NCBI GenBank assembly: GCA_038235165.1
Contig: JBBSUG010000012.1
Coordinates: forward strand, 65,023-129,022
Length of the DNA stretch: 64,000 nucleotides
From: GCA-002050365 sp038235165
GTDB lineage: Bacteria > Acidobacteriota > Blastocatellia > Pyrinomonadales > Pyrinomonadaceae
Direction of reading: 5' to 3'
The notes under the pieces were generated by a model. That model saw only the letters and a list, made by a program, of their open reading frames with translations. It made no database searches and had not been told where the DNA came from. Shown piece after piece: positions 41,005-50,399 of this stretch (positions are counted from its first letter, which is position 1; the number at the start of each line of letters is the position of its first letter). The position numbers and the translations under genes were made by a program.

Positions 41005-41958
41005 GTGCCGAAATTGAAAGCTGAAAATTTACACAAACCCGTTCTACTAGCGGAAACCGTTCAATTTCTCAAGCCGCCGATCGGCGGAACTTTGGTTGAC
41101 GCGACGCTCGGGTTGGGCGGACATTCGGAAGCGGTTTTGGCGAATTTTGACGAAACGAAAATAATCGGGATTGATCAGGATGCACGGGCGATTGAATTTG
41201 CGAAGGAGCGACTGGAAAAATTCGGCGACCGAATTAGTATCTTTCAGGCAAATTTTGCAGACATTAAAGAAGTTTTAAGCGATGCGGGAATTGAGAAGAT
41301 TGACGGGGTTTTAGCCGATTTGGGTGTTTCATCATTGCAGTTTGATAGCGAAACACGCGGGTTTAGTTTCCGGTTCGACGCGCCACTCGATATGCGGATG
41401 GACGCGGATGCGGATACTGAAACCGCCGCCGAACTGCTCGCCGAACTCTCGGAATTTGAAATTGCGCGAATCATTTACGAATACGGCGAAGAAAAGTTTT
41501 CGCGGCGCATTGCGCGGAGAATAGTCGAAAGAAGGGAACGCGGCGAGCCGGTCAAAACGACAAAAGAGCTAGCCGAACTGGTTGAAAGGTCGGTCAAACG
41601 CGGCAAAAAAGACAAAATTCACCCGGCGACCAAAACATTTCAGGCTCTGCGAATCGCCGTCAACGGCGAACTTGAAATTTTAGAGCAGTTTATCCGCGAT
41701 GCGGTCAACAGTTTGAGTGAAGACGGGCGGTTGGTTGTGATAACTTTTCATTCGTTGGAAGACCGCATCGTCAAGCAGACGTTTCAGAAACTGGCAGGAA
41801 AATGTTTTTGTCCGCCGCGAATGCCGCAATGCGTATGCGGCGCGGTTAAAGAGATTGAAATTTTGACGCGCAAACCGATTGTGCCAAGCGAGGAAGAAAC
41901 CGAAGGAAATCCACGCGCCCGAAGCGCAAAACTTCGTGCCTGTTTGAAGCTTAAATAG
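41005..41958 (+). CDS. rsmH: 16S rRNA (cytosine1402-N4)-methyltransferase
   Basis: About 317 residues from the GTG at 41005 (V-P-K-L-K-A-E-N-L-H-K-P-V-L-L); a TTG further upstream would extend it by 13 odd residues. It uses SAM to methylate N4 of C1402 in 16S rRNA. Motifs seen are D-A-T-L-G-L-G-G-H-S-E near the start, I-G-I-D-Q-D and F-x-S-L-E-D-R near 246, and the family-specific R-G-F-S-F-R-F-D-A-P-L-D-M-R-M. First gene of the cluster. Confidence 0.97.
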   Translation: MPKLKAENLHKPVLLAETVQFLKPPIGGTLVDATLGLGGHSEAVLANFDETKIIGIDQDARAIEFAKERLEKFGDRISIFQANFADIKEVLSDAGIEKIDGVLADLGVSSLQFDSETRGFSFRFDAPLDMRMDADADTETAAELLAELSEFEIARIIYEYGEEKFSRRIARRIVERRERGEPVKTTKELAELVERSVKRGKKDKIHPATKTFQALRIAVNGELEILEQFIRDAVNSLSEDGRLVVITFHSLEDRIVKQTFQKLAGKCFCPPRMPQCVCGAVKEIEILTRKPIVPSEEETEGNPRARSAKLRACLKLK

Positions 41959-41980
41959 ATCGCCGATTTTTAGAAGTATT

Positions 41981-42499
41981 ATGAACCGTAAAAAAATATC
42001 TCCGAAAAAACCGACTGTGAAAAAACGAGCCGAACGCGAACCGATTCCGCTGCGCTACTGTCTTTTGACGATGGCTTGCGGATTTATTTTGGTCGTCGGC
42101 TTTTTTTTCGCCGCTCGCCAGCATTTTTCTTCGATAGATTACGGCATCAAAAATTCCCGGCTGAAAAAGCAGATTGAAGAACTCGAAACCGACAAACGCC
42201 AGCTTATTCTGGCGAAAGAAATCGCGCTCACCCCGTCGGAAATCAAAAAAGCGGCGACTAAACTCGGTTTGACGGCGATGACGGCGAGCAATATCGAAGT
42301 TTTTCGACCGGTCCTGACCGGCGACACGGGAGAAAAACCGAAAGTCGAAAAAGCCGATTACACAAAACCCAAAACCGCTGCACCGCTGAAGACCGACGAT
42401 GTGAAATTGGAAGTAAAGAAACCCGAAAAAGAAACTAAAAAAACGCCGGAGGCGAAAATCGAAAAAGAAAAACCGGCGGCGAAAACGACGAAAAAATAA
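41981..42499 (+). CDS. ftsL: FtsL-like septum protein
   Basis: 172 residues. Position between rsmH and ftsI and topology (basic start, one membrane helix at about 28-46, then a coiled-coil-like R-L-K-K-Q-I-E-E-L-E-T-D-K-R-Q-L-I) fit FtsL, which joins FtsB and FtsQ at the division site. FtsL sequences diverge strongly, so the identity rests mainly on context. The last 60 residues are Lys/Glu/Pro-rich, a longer tail than usual. Confidence 0.65.
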   Translation: MNRKKISPKKPTVKKRAEREPIPLRYCLLTMACGFILVVGFFFAARQHFSSIDYGIKNSRLKKQIEELETDKRQLILAKEIALTPSEIKKAATKLGLTAMTASNIEVFRPVLTGDTGEKPKVEKADYTKPKTAAPLKTDDVKLEVKKPEKETKKTPEAKIEKEKPAAKTTKK

Positions 42500-42547
42500 G
42501 CTGCCGGTAATTCAACCGGCAAAGTCTCAAGCGAATTCCGAGAAAAA

Positions 42548-44611
42548 ATGGCAGCCACCAGAAAAACCACAAAAAAGAAAAATCCGTCGCAGACCGCTTT
42601 CACGCGGTTTATGCTGATCGTCGCATTTTTCATTTTGTGGATCGGCGGAATCAGCGTGCGCCTTGTCCATTTGCAGGTTAATCAAAGCGAATGGCTGCGG
42701 GCGCAAGCACTTAACCAACGGCGCGATCAGGTCAAAAGCCGCCAGCTGCGCGGCACGATTTACGACCGCAACGACCGCACATTAGCGATGAGCGTCAAGT
42801 TAAAATCACTCTACGCTGATCCGGCGGAGATTGACGATATTGACAAAACCGCCAAAGAAATTGCCGCTGCTCTAAAAATCAAACCGACCGAGGTTTTGAA
42901 AAACCTCCGCGACGGCAAAGAAAACAACAAAAGATTTGTCTGGCTGGCACGAAAATTAGACGAAGATACCGCGCAGAAGATTAACGATTCCCTACGCGAC
43001 ACGGAAGTCAAAAAAAATGATGAGCCGCGTCTTGCCGGTCTTCACTGGCGCGAAGAGCAAAAACGCAGTTACCCGTATAAATCGCTGGCGGCGCAGGTGA
43101 TCGGCTTCAGCAACGCGGACGATGTCGGGCAGGCGGGAATCGAACAGTCGCGGGAAGATGTTTTGCGCGGCGCAGTCGTCAAAGGCTGGCAGGACCGCGA
43201 CCGGCTCGGCAGAGTTTACGACGAATCGGAAATCGAACGCGAACCGCCGAACGACATTGTTTTAACGATCAGCAACTCAATTCAGTATAAAGTCGAACAG
43301 GCACTCGAAAACGGCGTGAAAGCATCGAACGCGAAATCGGGTTTAGCAATCGTGCTTGACCCGAAAACCGGCGAAGTATTGGCGTTAGCAAATTATCCGA
43401 CGTTTGACCCGAATAAATTTAACGAATCCGCGCCCGAAAATTACACCAACAAAGCACTGCAAAGTGTTTATTCGCCCGGTTCGGTTTTCAAAGTCATCAC
43501 TTACAGCGGCGCACTTCAGGAAGATCAAATCGAACCTGACGGACAAATTGACTGCCGCAAAGGTTTTATCGAGGTCGGCGGACACCGGTTTAACGATCCG
43601 CACGCGACGAAAATAATGTCTTACAGCGAGGCGTTAGCCATATCGAGCAATTACGCGGCGATCAAAACCGCGCTCGGACTCGGCAGAGATAAATTCTATA
43701 ATTACGCCCGCCAATTCGGTTTCGGCGAAGCAACGGGAATCGAACTGCCCGGCGAAGTGCGCGGACAGTTTCGTTCGCCGGAGACGTGGAATGGCGATTC
43801 GCTCGCTTCAATGGCAATCGGTTACGAAGTCGGCGTGACGGCGATGCAGGCGGCGACGGCGTATGCGGCGATTGCCAATGACGGCGTGAAAATGAAGCCG
43901 CACATCATCAAAGAAATCCGGCAGCCGGACGGTAAAGTCGTTTCGACGACCGCGCCGGAAAAAGTGCAAATCATCAGCGCGGAAAACGCCCGCAGTCTGC
44001 GGCAGATGCTTCGGCAGGTCGTTTTAAAAGGAACTGCCAAACGGGCGCAGCTCAACGGTTATACGTCGGCGGGGAAAACGGGAACAGCTTGGAAATACGA
44101 TCCGGTAATCAAAAAATACAACGCGGCTAAATATGTTTCTTCGTTTATCGGGTTCGCTCCGGCGGATAATCCGTCAGTCGTCATTGCGGTCGTAATGGAC
44201 GAGCCGAGCGGTGGGGCGCGGGACGGCGGACAAGTTTCCGCACCTGTTTTCCGCGAAATTGCCGAAGGAATTCTGCCTGAATTGAACGTCGTGCCGGACG
44301 GAAATATCAAAAAGGAAGTTTTAACGGCGAAAGACGTTCCGGCGGAAGTCGAGGTTGCGCCGCCGACGATTCAGAAAGGCGAGGAAGAAAAAGATGCTGC
44401 CCCCACTGTCCCGGCGGCAAAGGAAAAAAACTCGATAGCAGCCAAAAATCCGGAGCTGAAAGAACCGAAAGAATCGAAAGAGCAAAAAGAACCGAAAAAA
44501 GAAAATAAACCACTGGGCGAAGATAAAAAAGCCGTGAAAACAAAAACGGCGATACTCAGCGGCGATGACAAAAATAAACCGCTGAACGAAAAGGCGAAAC
44601 GAAAAAATTGA
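42548..44611 (+). CDS. ftsI: Peptidoglycan transpeptidase FtsI (class B PBP)
   Basis: 687 residues. A short cytoplasmic basic start, one membrane helix, a pedestal domain and a transpeptidase domain make septal cross-links. Active-site motifs are S312-V-F-K315, S-S-N (A-I-S-S-N) near 370 and K-T-G-T-A-W near 512. The C-terminal ~100 residues are a charged Lys/Glu tail that typical FtsI lacks. Its stop overlaps the murF TTG start. Confidence 0.95.
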   Translation: MAATRKTTKKKNPSQTAFTRFMLIVAFFILWIGGISVRLVHLQVNQSEWLRAQALNQRRDQVKSRQLRGTIYDRNDRTLAMSVKLKSLYADPAEIDDIDKTAKEIAAALKIKPTEVLKNLRDGKENNKRFVWLARKLDEDTAQKINDSLRDTEVKKNDEPRLAGLHWREEQKRSYPYKSLAAQVIGFSNADDVGQAGIEQSREDVLRGAVVKGWQDRDRLGRVYDESEIEREPPNDIVLTISNSIQYKVEQALENGVKASNAKSGLAIVLDPKTGEVLALANYPTFDPNKFNESAPENYTNKALQSVYSPGSVFKVITYSGALQEDQIEPDGQIDCRKGFIEVGGHRFNDPHATKIMSYSEALAISSNYAAIKTALGLGRDKFYNYARQFGFGEATGIELPGEVRGQFRSPETWNGDSLASMAIGYEVGVTAMQAATAYAAIANDGVKMKPHIIKEIRQPDGKVVSTTAPEKVQIISAENARSLRQMLRQVVLKGTAKRAQLNGYTSAGKTGTAWKYDPVIKKYNAAKYVSSFIGFAPADNPSVVIAVVMDEPSGGARDGGQVSAPVFREIAEGILPELNVVPDGNIKKEVLTAKDVPAEVEVAPPTIQKGEEEKDAAPTVPAAKEKNSIAAKNPELKEPKESKEQKEPKKENKPLGEDKKAVKTKTAILSGDDKNKPLNEKAKRKN

Positions 44612-46062
44612 AAATTGCTGATGCGATAAAATTTATGAACGCCGATGCGTCAAAACTTAATCCCGCCCTGCTCGAACGGCAAGTCAATTCATTTACGATT
44701 GACTCCCGTGAAACGCAGGCGGGTCAAGTGTTTTTCGCACTTTCGCAGCCCGATTATCAAAACAATTGCTTCAACGGCGATTTTGAGGATTCACACCGAT
44801 ACATTCCAGCAGCGTTTGAAAAAGGTGCGGTCGTTTGCGTTGCTCGTCCCGACCGTTTTGCGGAATATAAAGCGGAACTGGAAAAATTTGAAGACCGGCT
44901 GATTTTCGTTGACGATGCGATTTTAGCTTTTCAAAATCTCGCGCACGGCGTTTATCTGCAATGGAATCGTCCGGTTGTCGCAATCACCGGCAGCGCGGGG
45001 AAAACGACGGCGAAAGAATTGATCGCGCACGTTTTGGAAAATTCGGGGCGCAAGATTCTGCGGAATATCAAAAATTACAACAACGGACTCGGTTTGCCGA
45101 TTACGGTTTTAAATTTGGCGAAAGACGATTCTTATGATGTCGCCGTACTGGAGATGGGAATGTCCACGCCGAACAATGAAATCGCCCGTTTGTGCCGCAT
45201 CACGCCGCCGGATGTCGCGGTCGAACTCAATGTTTTACCCGTTCACGTTGAACATCTCGGCTCGGTTGAAAATGTGGCAAAGGCAAAAGCCGAACTGATT
45301 GAAGGAATGAAACCAGACGGCATCGCGGTTCTCAACGCCGATGATTTTCGCGTTTTGGCGATGCGCGAACTGCATACCGGCAAAACGATAACTTACGCAA
45401 TTGAAAATGAAGCCGATGTCAAAGCGGAAAAAATTGAAATGCCGCGTTTCGGTGAAACACAGTTTACTTTGAGACTGCCGAACGAAACAGCCGAAGTTTC
45501 GATGCAGCTTTCCGGGCGACACAATGTTCTCAACGCGCTGGCATCCGCCGCCGTCGGATACAGTTTTGGAATATCGGCGAATGAGATCGCGGATGCGCTC
45601 AAAACGATTGCGCCGCCGCCGCAACGCGGGGAAGTTTTGCATTTTCGGGAGGGTTTTACGATCATCAACGATTCTTACAACTCAAATCCCGCCGCGTTGC
45701 TCGGAATGGTAAAAACTCTGGTTGATGGGAGAGGAACAGCGAAAAGACTGATCGTCGTCGCCGGTGAGATGCTCGAACTCGGTGCGGACGAAAAAGATAT
45801 TCATCGCGAAACCGGCGAAACGCTGGCGAGCAGCGGAATTGACTTTTTGATCGGCGTGCGCGGGTTAGCGGTGGAAATGACGACCGGCGCGAAAAACAGC
45901 GGTTTGCACCAAACGGTATTTTTTGGTAGCTCGGCGGAAGCCGGAGAATTTTTGGCGAATGAAGTGAAAGCCGATGATTTAGTGTTGGTTAAAGGTTCGC
46001 GCGGAGTGCGAACGGAAAAAGTAATTGAAAAATTGATGGAAAAGTTTGAATCGGAAAAATAG
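44608..46062 (+). CDS. murF: UDP-MurNAc-tripeptide:D-Ala-D-Ala ligase
   Basis: 484 residues. It adds D-Ala-D-Ala to the UDP-MurNAc-tripeptide. ATP loop I-T-G-S-A-G-K-T-T near 129, N-N-G-L-G-L-P-I near 160 and the MurF-specific N-D-S-Y-N-S-N-P near 356 separate it from MurE. The start is a TTG overlapping the ftsI stop (TTGA). murE, usually between ftsI and murF, is missing here. Confidence 0.95.
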   Translation: MKIADAIKFMNADASKLNPALLERQVNSFTIDSRETQAGQVFFALSQPDYQNNCFNGDFEDSHRYIPAAFEKGAVVCVARPDRFAEYKAELEKFEDRLIFVDDAILAFQNLAHGVYLQWNRPVVAITGSAGKTTAKELIAHVLENSGRKILRNIKNYNNGLGLPITVLNLAKDDSYDVAVLEMGMSTPNNEIARLCRITPPDVAVELNVLPVHVEHLGSVENVAKAKAELIEGMKPDGIAVLNADDFRVLAMRELHTGKTITYAIENEADVKAEKIEMPRFGETQFTLRLPNETAEVSMQLSGRHNVLNALASAAVGYSFGISANEIADALKTIAPPPQRGEVLHFREGFTIINDSYNSNPAALLGMVKTLVDGRGTAKRLIVVAGEMLELGADEKDIHRETGETLASSGIDFLIGVRGLAVEMTTGAKNSGLHQTVFFGSSAEAGEFLANEVKADDLVLVKGSRGVRTEKVIEKLMEKFESEK

Positions 46063-46138
46063 GTTTGAAGGCGAAAAATACATTTTCGGTAAAACTGAAT
46101 TTGAAACGAAAGCAAAAATGAAAGATAAAGGACAGCGG

Positions 46139-46177
46139 AGAAGTCTAAAGTCCGAAATCTAAAATCCAAAATCGAAC
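46139..46177. repeat. TTCCARA-type repeat array
   Basis: AGTCTAAAGTCCGAAATCTAAAATCC then AAAATC: a diverged copy of the dispersed 7-8-base unit in the 116-base gap between murF and mraY. Confidence 0.5.
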
Positions 46178-46178
46178 G

Positions 46179-47327
46179 ATGCTTTATTACATTTTATATC
46201 AAATTCTTTTCAAACAGTCCGCCGCGACCGAGTCTTATTTTTATAAGGCGTTGAATGTTTTTCAATATGTGACGTTCCGCACGGCGTGGGCGACGATCAC
46301 CGCGCTGCTGATTTCGCTGTTGTTCGGCGGCAAGGTGATCAAGAAACTGACCGCGCTCAAATACGGTCAGGAAATCCGCGAGGAACTTTCAGCGGAGCAT
46401 CAAGCGAAAAAAGGCACGCCGACGATGGGCGGAGTTTTGATAATCGGCGCGGTTTTTGCTTCGACGATTTTGTGGGCGCGGCTCGACAGTCTTTATTTGT
46501 GGCTCGCGCTAATTTCGACCGCGTGTTTTGCCGCCATCGGTTTTGCCGACGATTATATAAAAATCGTCAAAAAGCGCAGTTTGGGATTGACTGAAAGACA
46601 AAAACTGTTGTTTCAACTGGTCACGGCAATCGGAATTTGGGCGGTGCTTTGGTATTTTGCCAATTATCCGTGGAATCTGAGCATCCCGTTTTTCAAGACG
46701 ACGGCTGAAACCAATCCGGCGATCAGCATCAGCTACGTTGGACCGTTCATTTACCTGTTCTTTATCATTTTTATTCTTCTCGGTTCGTCAAATGCCGTTA
46801 ATCTGACGGACGGAATGGACGGCTTGGCAGCCAGCGTGACGTTTATTGCAATGTCGGCTCTGACCGCGCTGACGTATGTTTCAAGCGACCGTCGCTGGGC
46901 TGACTATCTGGAAATTACGCATAAACCGGAAGCAGCGGAACTGACGGTTTTTTGCGGGGCATTGGTCGGCGCGAGTCTCGGCTTTTTATGGTATAACTCG
47001 CCGCCCGCCGAGATTTTTATGGGCGATGTCGGAAGTTTGGCAATCGGCGGTGCGCTCGGCACGATTGCTATCTTGACAAAACAGGAATTTCTGCTGCCGT
47101 TCATCGGCGGTGTGTTTATTCTGGAAGCGATTTCGGTGATGATGCAGGTCGGCTACTTCAAATTTACGAGAAGAAGCACGGGAACCGGCAAACGTATTTT
47201 TCTGCAGGCTCCGCTCCATCATCATTTTCAGATGTCCGGATGGAAAGAACCGAAAATCGTTTTCAGGTTCATAATTATTGCGATACTTTTTGCGCTGTTG
47301 AGTTTATCAACATTGAAATTGCGGTGA
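46179..47327 (+). CDS. mraY: Phospho-MurNAc-pentapeptide translocase
   Basis: 382 residues with ten hydrophobic segments. It makes lipid I on the inner membrane from UDP-MurNAc-pentapeptide and undecaprenyl phosphate. Conserved loops seen are K-K-G-T-P-T-M-G-G near 76, the D-D-Y pair G-F-A-D-D-Y-I-K near 125, N-L-T-D-G-M-D-G-L-A near 209 and the A-P-L-H-H-H-F motif near 346. Confidence 0.98.
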   Translation: MLYYILYQILFKQSAATESYFYKALNVFQYVTFRTAWATITALLISLLFGGKVIKKLTALKYGQEIREELSAEHQAKKGTPTMGGVLIIGAVFASTILWARLDSLYLWLALISTACFAAIGFADDYIKIVKKRSLGLTERQKLLFQLVTAIGIWAVLWYFANYPWNLSIPFFKTTAETNPAISISYVGPFIYLFFIIFILLGSSNAVNLTDGMDGLAASVTFIAMSALTALTYVSSDRRWADYLEITHKPEAAELTVFCGALVGASLGFLWYNSPPAEIFMGDVGSLAIGGALGTIAILTKQEFLLPFIGGVFILEAISVMMQVGYFKFTRRSTGTGKRIFLQAPLHHHFQMSGWKEPKIVFRFIIIAILFALLSLSTLKLR

Positions 47328-47350
47328 GTTTTTGGTTTTTGGTCTAACGA

Positions 47351-48736
47351 ATGCTTTTAGAGGGAAGAAAAACTTTGGTTTTGGGCGCGGGCAAATCCGG
47401 CGTGACTTCCGCCGCATTTTTAGCGCGGCGCGGCGCAACGGTTGCGCTCCACGACAAAAAGCCGATCGCCGAGTGGTCGGATGAAGCGCGTTCTTTGAAA
47501 AATAAAAATGTCGGGTTGCTCGACGGGCAGATTCCGTCGTGGCTGCTCGATCAGATTGATCTGGTCGTGATCTCGCCGGGAATTCCGACGAATACGGTTC
47601 CGGCGCGATATGTTGACCGTAAAGACGGTGAAGTGATCGGCGAAATCGAGCTTGCTTATCGGTTTATGAAAGGGCGCATTGTCGGCATCACGGGTTCAAA
47701 CGGCAAAACAACGACGACGACATTGATCGGTGAAATATTGAAAGATGCCGGAATTACGACACAAGTCGGCGGAAACATCGGAACGCCGCTTGTTTCACTG
47801 GCGGAAACTTCGACGGATGAAACTTGGACGGTTGTGGAACTTTCGAGCTTTCAGCTTGAAACGATTGTAGATTTTCGCCCGAACGTCGCCGTCGCTTTGA
47901 ATGTAACTCCAAATCATCTTGATCGTTACGATCTTTTTTCGGATTATGCCGCCGCGAAACACCGGATTTTTACAAATCAAACGGCGGAAGATTTGGCGAT
48001 CTTGAACGCTGACGACGAAATTACGGCGAGTTGGCAAAACGGTTTGAAGGCGAATGTGACGCATTTCAGCGTGAAAAAGGAATTAGACAAAGGTTTGTTT
48101 TTGCGCGGGCGCGATTTAATTTGCCGCGCTGGCGGGAAAGACAAAATTTTGACGACCCGCGACGAGATTTTTTTGCGCGGTTTGCACAACGTCGAAAATA
48201 TTTTAGCGAGTTTGGCAGTAGGACTGGCTTGCGGCGCGTCGCCGGATTTGATGCGCGAGACGGTGAGAAATTTTAAAGGTGTCGAACACCGCATCGAATT
48301 TGTCGCAGAAATCGGCGGCGTGAAATTTTACAACGATTCCAAAGCGACGAGCGTTGACGCTGCTTCCAAAGCTCTCGAAGCGTTGAGCGACGGTGGCGGA
48401 AAAACGATTTTAATTTTGGGCGGGCGCGGGAAAAATGCGCCGTATGCGCCGCTGATTAATTTGATCGAAAAATCGGTTCGCAAAATTGTTACAATCGGCG
48501 AAGATGCCGCGAATATCGAAAGTCAGTTGAAAAATCACGTTGAAATTGAGCGTGCCGATGGTATGAAAAATGCTGTGGTGAAAAGTTTTGAATCGGCGAC
48601 TGAAAACGATACGATTTTGCTTGCTCCGGCTTGCGCGAGTTTTGATATGTTCAAAAGTTACGAAGAACGCGGCGCGATTTTTAAGCGCGAAGTCGCAAAT
48701 TTAGCGGCACAAAGACAGGCGGGGGAAACACGATGA
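47351..48736 (+). CDS. murD: UDP-MurNAc-L-alanine:D-glutamate ligase
   Basis: 461 residues. It adds D-Glu to UDP-MurNAc-L-Ala. The N-terminal Rossmann-like G-A-G-K-S-G, ATP loop G-S-N-G-K-T-T near 116 and the G-V-E-H-R-I-E-F and N-D-S-K-A-T-S segments near 314-332 are complete. Its stop overlaps the following unknown gene by four bases (ATGA). Confidence 0.97.
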   Translation: MLLEGRKTLVLGAGKSGVTSAAFLARRGATVALHDKKPIAEWSDEARSLKNKNVGLLDGQIPSWLLDQIDLVVISPGIPTNTVPARYVDRKDGEVIGEIELAYRFMKGRIVGITGSNGKTTTTTLIGEILKDAGITTQVGGNIGTPLVSLAETSTDETWTVVELSSFQLETIVDFRPNVAVALNVTPNHLDRYDLFSDYAAAKHRIFTNQTAEDLAILNADDEITASWQNGLKANVTHFSVKKELDKGLFLRGRDLICRAGGKDKILTTRDEIFLRGLHNVENILASLAVGLACGASPDLMRETVRNFKGVEHRIEFVAEIGGVKFYNDSKATSVDAASKALEALSDGGGKTILILGGRGKNAPYAPLINLIEKSVRKIVTIGEDAANIESQLKNHVEIERADGMKNAVVKSFESATENDTILLAPACASFDMFKSYEERGAIFKREVANLAAQRQAGETR

Positions 48737-49209
48737 GAATTTGTTTTTTGATGATTTTTGCCGTTTTCGGTTTTTTTCAAAATCAGTGCGCTAAAGGGGA
48801 AACGACAAACGTAAATAAAACAGCGGCGGCAAATACGGCGAATGCGGCGATGAACAAAACGATGACAAATCAAACAAAAAACGCGGATAAATTCGACCGT
48901 TTGCCGGACGGTGTGAAATCGAGCGATGAAGTTAGAAAAGATGTTTTAAACGAAAAAGGCGAAGTCGTTTCGTACAAAGCCATAACGGTCGCGGAAATAC
49001 TGAACGAACTCGGCGCGAAATATGAAGGCGACAAATTAGTTGACCGCGACGGAAAAGAAATTAAATTTTACACACCGCCCGTGCGCGGCGCGTCGCAGGG
49101 ATTTGAAGAAGACGCGAAACAGCAGGCAAGAGACGCACAGGAATTTGCCGATCTGCAAAAGAAATATACGGTGATCGTTTTGTACATTGATCTGCGAAAA
49201 GTATCGTAA
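48733..49209 (+). CDS. Unknown lipoprotein-like protein inside the division cluster
   Basis: 158 residues. M-R-I-C then a hydrophobic segment ending in N-Q-C-A suggests a lipobox-like cleavage, although the residue at -3 (Q/N) is not ideal. A Thr/Asn/Ala-rich low-complexity linker (about residues 25-55) precedes a soluble domain with V-V-S-Y-K-A-I-T-V-A-E-I-L-N-E-L-G. No family recognised. Four-base overlap with murD and 7 bases before ftsW, so it is a full member of the operon; perhaps an envelope division factor. Confidence 0.65.
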   Translation: MRICFLMIFAVFGFFQNQCAKGETTNVNKTAAANTANAAMNKTMTNQTKNADKFDRLPDGVKSSDEVRKDVLNEKGEVVSYKAITVAEILNELGAKYEGDKLVDRDGKEIKFYTPPVRGASQGFEEDAKQQARDAQEFADLQKKYTVIVLYIDLRKVS

Positions 49210-49216
49210 GCAAAAA

Positions 49217-50386
49217 ATGACTAAAAAACTCCGCATTGACTGGTTTCTTTTTGCGATTGCCGCGAGCCTCGCGCTGTTCGGCGCGATTATGGTGTACAGC
49301 GCGTCGGCGATGATTGCGCTCAAAGAAACCGAAGGGGCGAGTCAGTTGACGTATTTTTACAAGCAGTTCGGTTTCACGGTCGCGGGGTTGGCGGTGATGT
49401 ATCTAACGAGCAAAATCAATTACCGCTGGTATCAAAACGAATACGTCGTGTACGGCATTTTGGCGGTGACGGTGTTGCTTTTGCTCAGTGTTTTCGGTTT
49501 TCATTCGATCAACGGGGCGCGCCGCTGGATTCGTGTTCCCGGTTTTTCGTTTCAGCCGTCGGAAATTGCCAAAATCGCACTGCCTATTTTTCTCGCGTAT
49601 TTTTTGACGAAAAACGAAGACGTAATCGGTGACTTGAAAGAGACGGTTTTGCCGTGCGTTTTGGTTTTGGGCTGTTTAGGCGCGTTGATAATACTTGAGC
49701 CGGACTTGGGGACGACGATTGTTTTATGCGCGATTTTCGTAGCGGTTTATTTTTCGGCGGGCGCGAAAATTCTGCATCTCGCGGCGGTCGGCAGCAGTTT
49801 GTTGCTGGTCGGTGTTTGTGCGCTGGTTTTTGCGCCGTGGCGAATGGAGCGGATGATGGCATTTCTTGATCCATTCGCGCACGCCGACGACACGGCATAT
49901 CAGGTTGTGCAGGGACTTTACGCTATCGGTTCGGGCGGTGTGTTGGGCGAAGGTTTTGCCAAAGGTCAGCAGAAACTTTTCTATCTGCCGTATCCGTATT
50001 CGGATTTTATTTTCGCGGTCGTCGGTGAAGAATTAGGTTTGGTCGGCACGTTAGCCATCGTCATCGCTTTCGGACTGCTTCTGTGGCGCGGCGCACGAGC
50101 GGCACTGCTCGCGCCGGATAGATTCGGGCAGTTGCTCGGAATGGGAATTACCACCGGAATCGTCGTGCAGGCACTTTTTAATATCAGCGTCGTTGTTTCG
50201 ATTTTGCCCGCTAAAGGAATTCCGCTGCCGTTTATTTCATACGGCGGTTCGTCAATCGTCGTCACGCTGTTTGCCGTCGGTATTTTGCTGAACATTTCGC
50301 AGTATGCGGGAACGACTGCGCCGGAAAAAACCGGGGCAAACGAAATTCAGAAACGTCGAAAACGCGGGAAGATAGGATTGCAGTGA
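49217..50386 (+). CDS. ftsW: Septal peptidoglycan glycosyltransferase FtsW (SEDS)
   Basis: About 389 residues from the ATG at 49217; an upstream ATG at 49187 lies in the preceding gene. Ten membrane helices. SEDS motifs seen are M-V-Y-S-A-S-A near 22, the N-G-A-R-R-W-I-R and P-S-E-I-A-K near 100, and I-P-L-P-F-I-S-Y-G-G-S-S near 337. It polymerises glycan with FtsI at the septum. Confidence 0.97.
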   Translation: MTKKLRIDWFLFAIAASLALFGAIMVYSASAMIALKETEGASQLTYFYKQFGFTVAGLAVMYLTSKINYRWYQNEYVVYGILAVTVLLLLSVFGFHSINGARRWIRVPGFSFQPSEIAKIALPIFLAYFLTKNEDVIGDLKETVLPCVLVLGCLGALIILEPDLGTTIVLCAIFVAVYFSAGAKILHLAAVGSSLLLVGVCALVFAPWRMERMMAFLDPFAHADDTAYQVVQGLYAIGSGGVLGEGFAKGQQKLFYLPYPYSDFIFAVVGEELGLVGTLAIVIAFGLLLWRGARAALLAPDRFGQLLGMGITTGIVVQALFNISVVVSILPAKGIPLPFISYGGSSIVVTLFAVGILLNISQYAGTTAPEKTGANEIQKRRKRGKIGLQ

Positions 50387-50399
50387 TGCGGCGAATATT

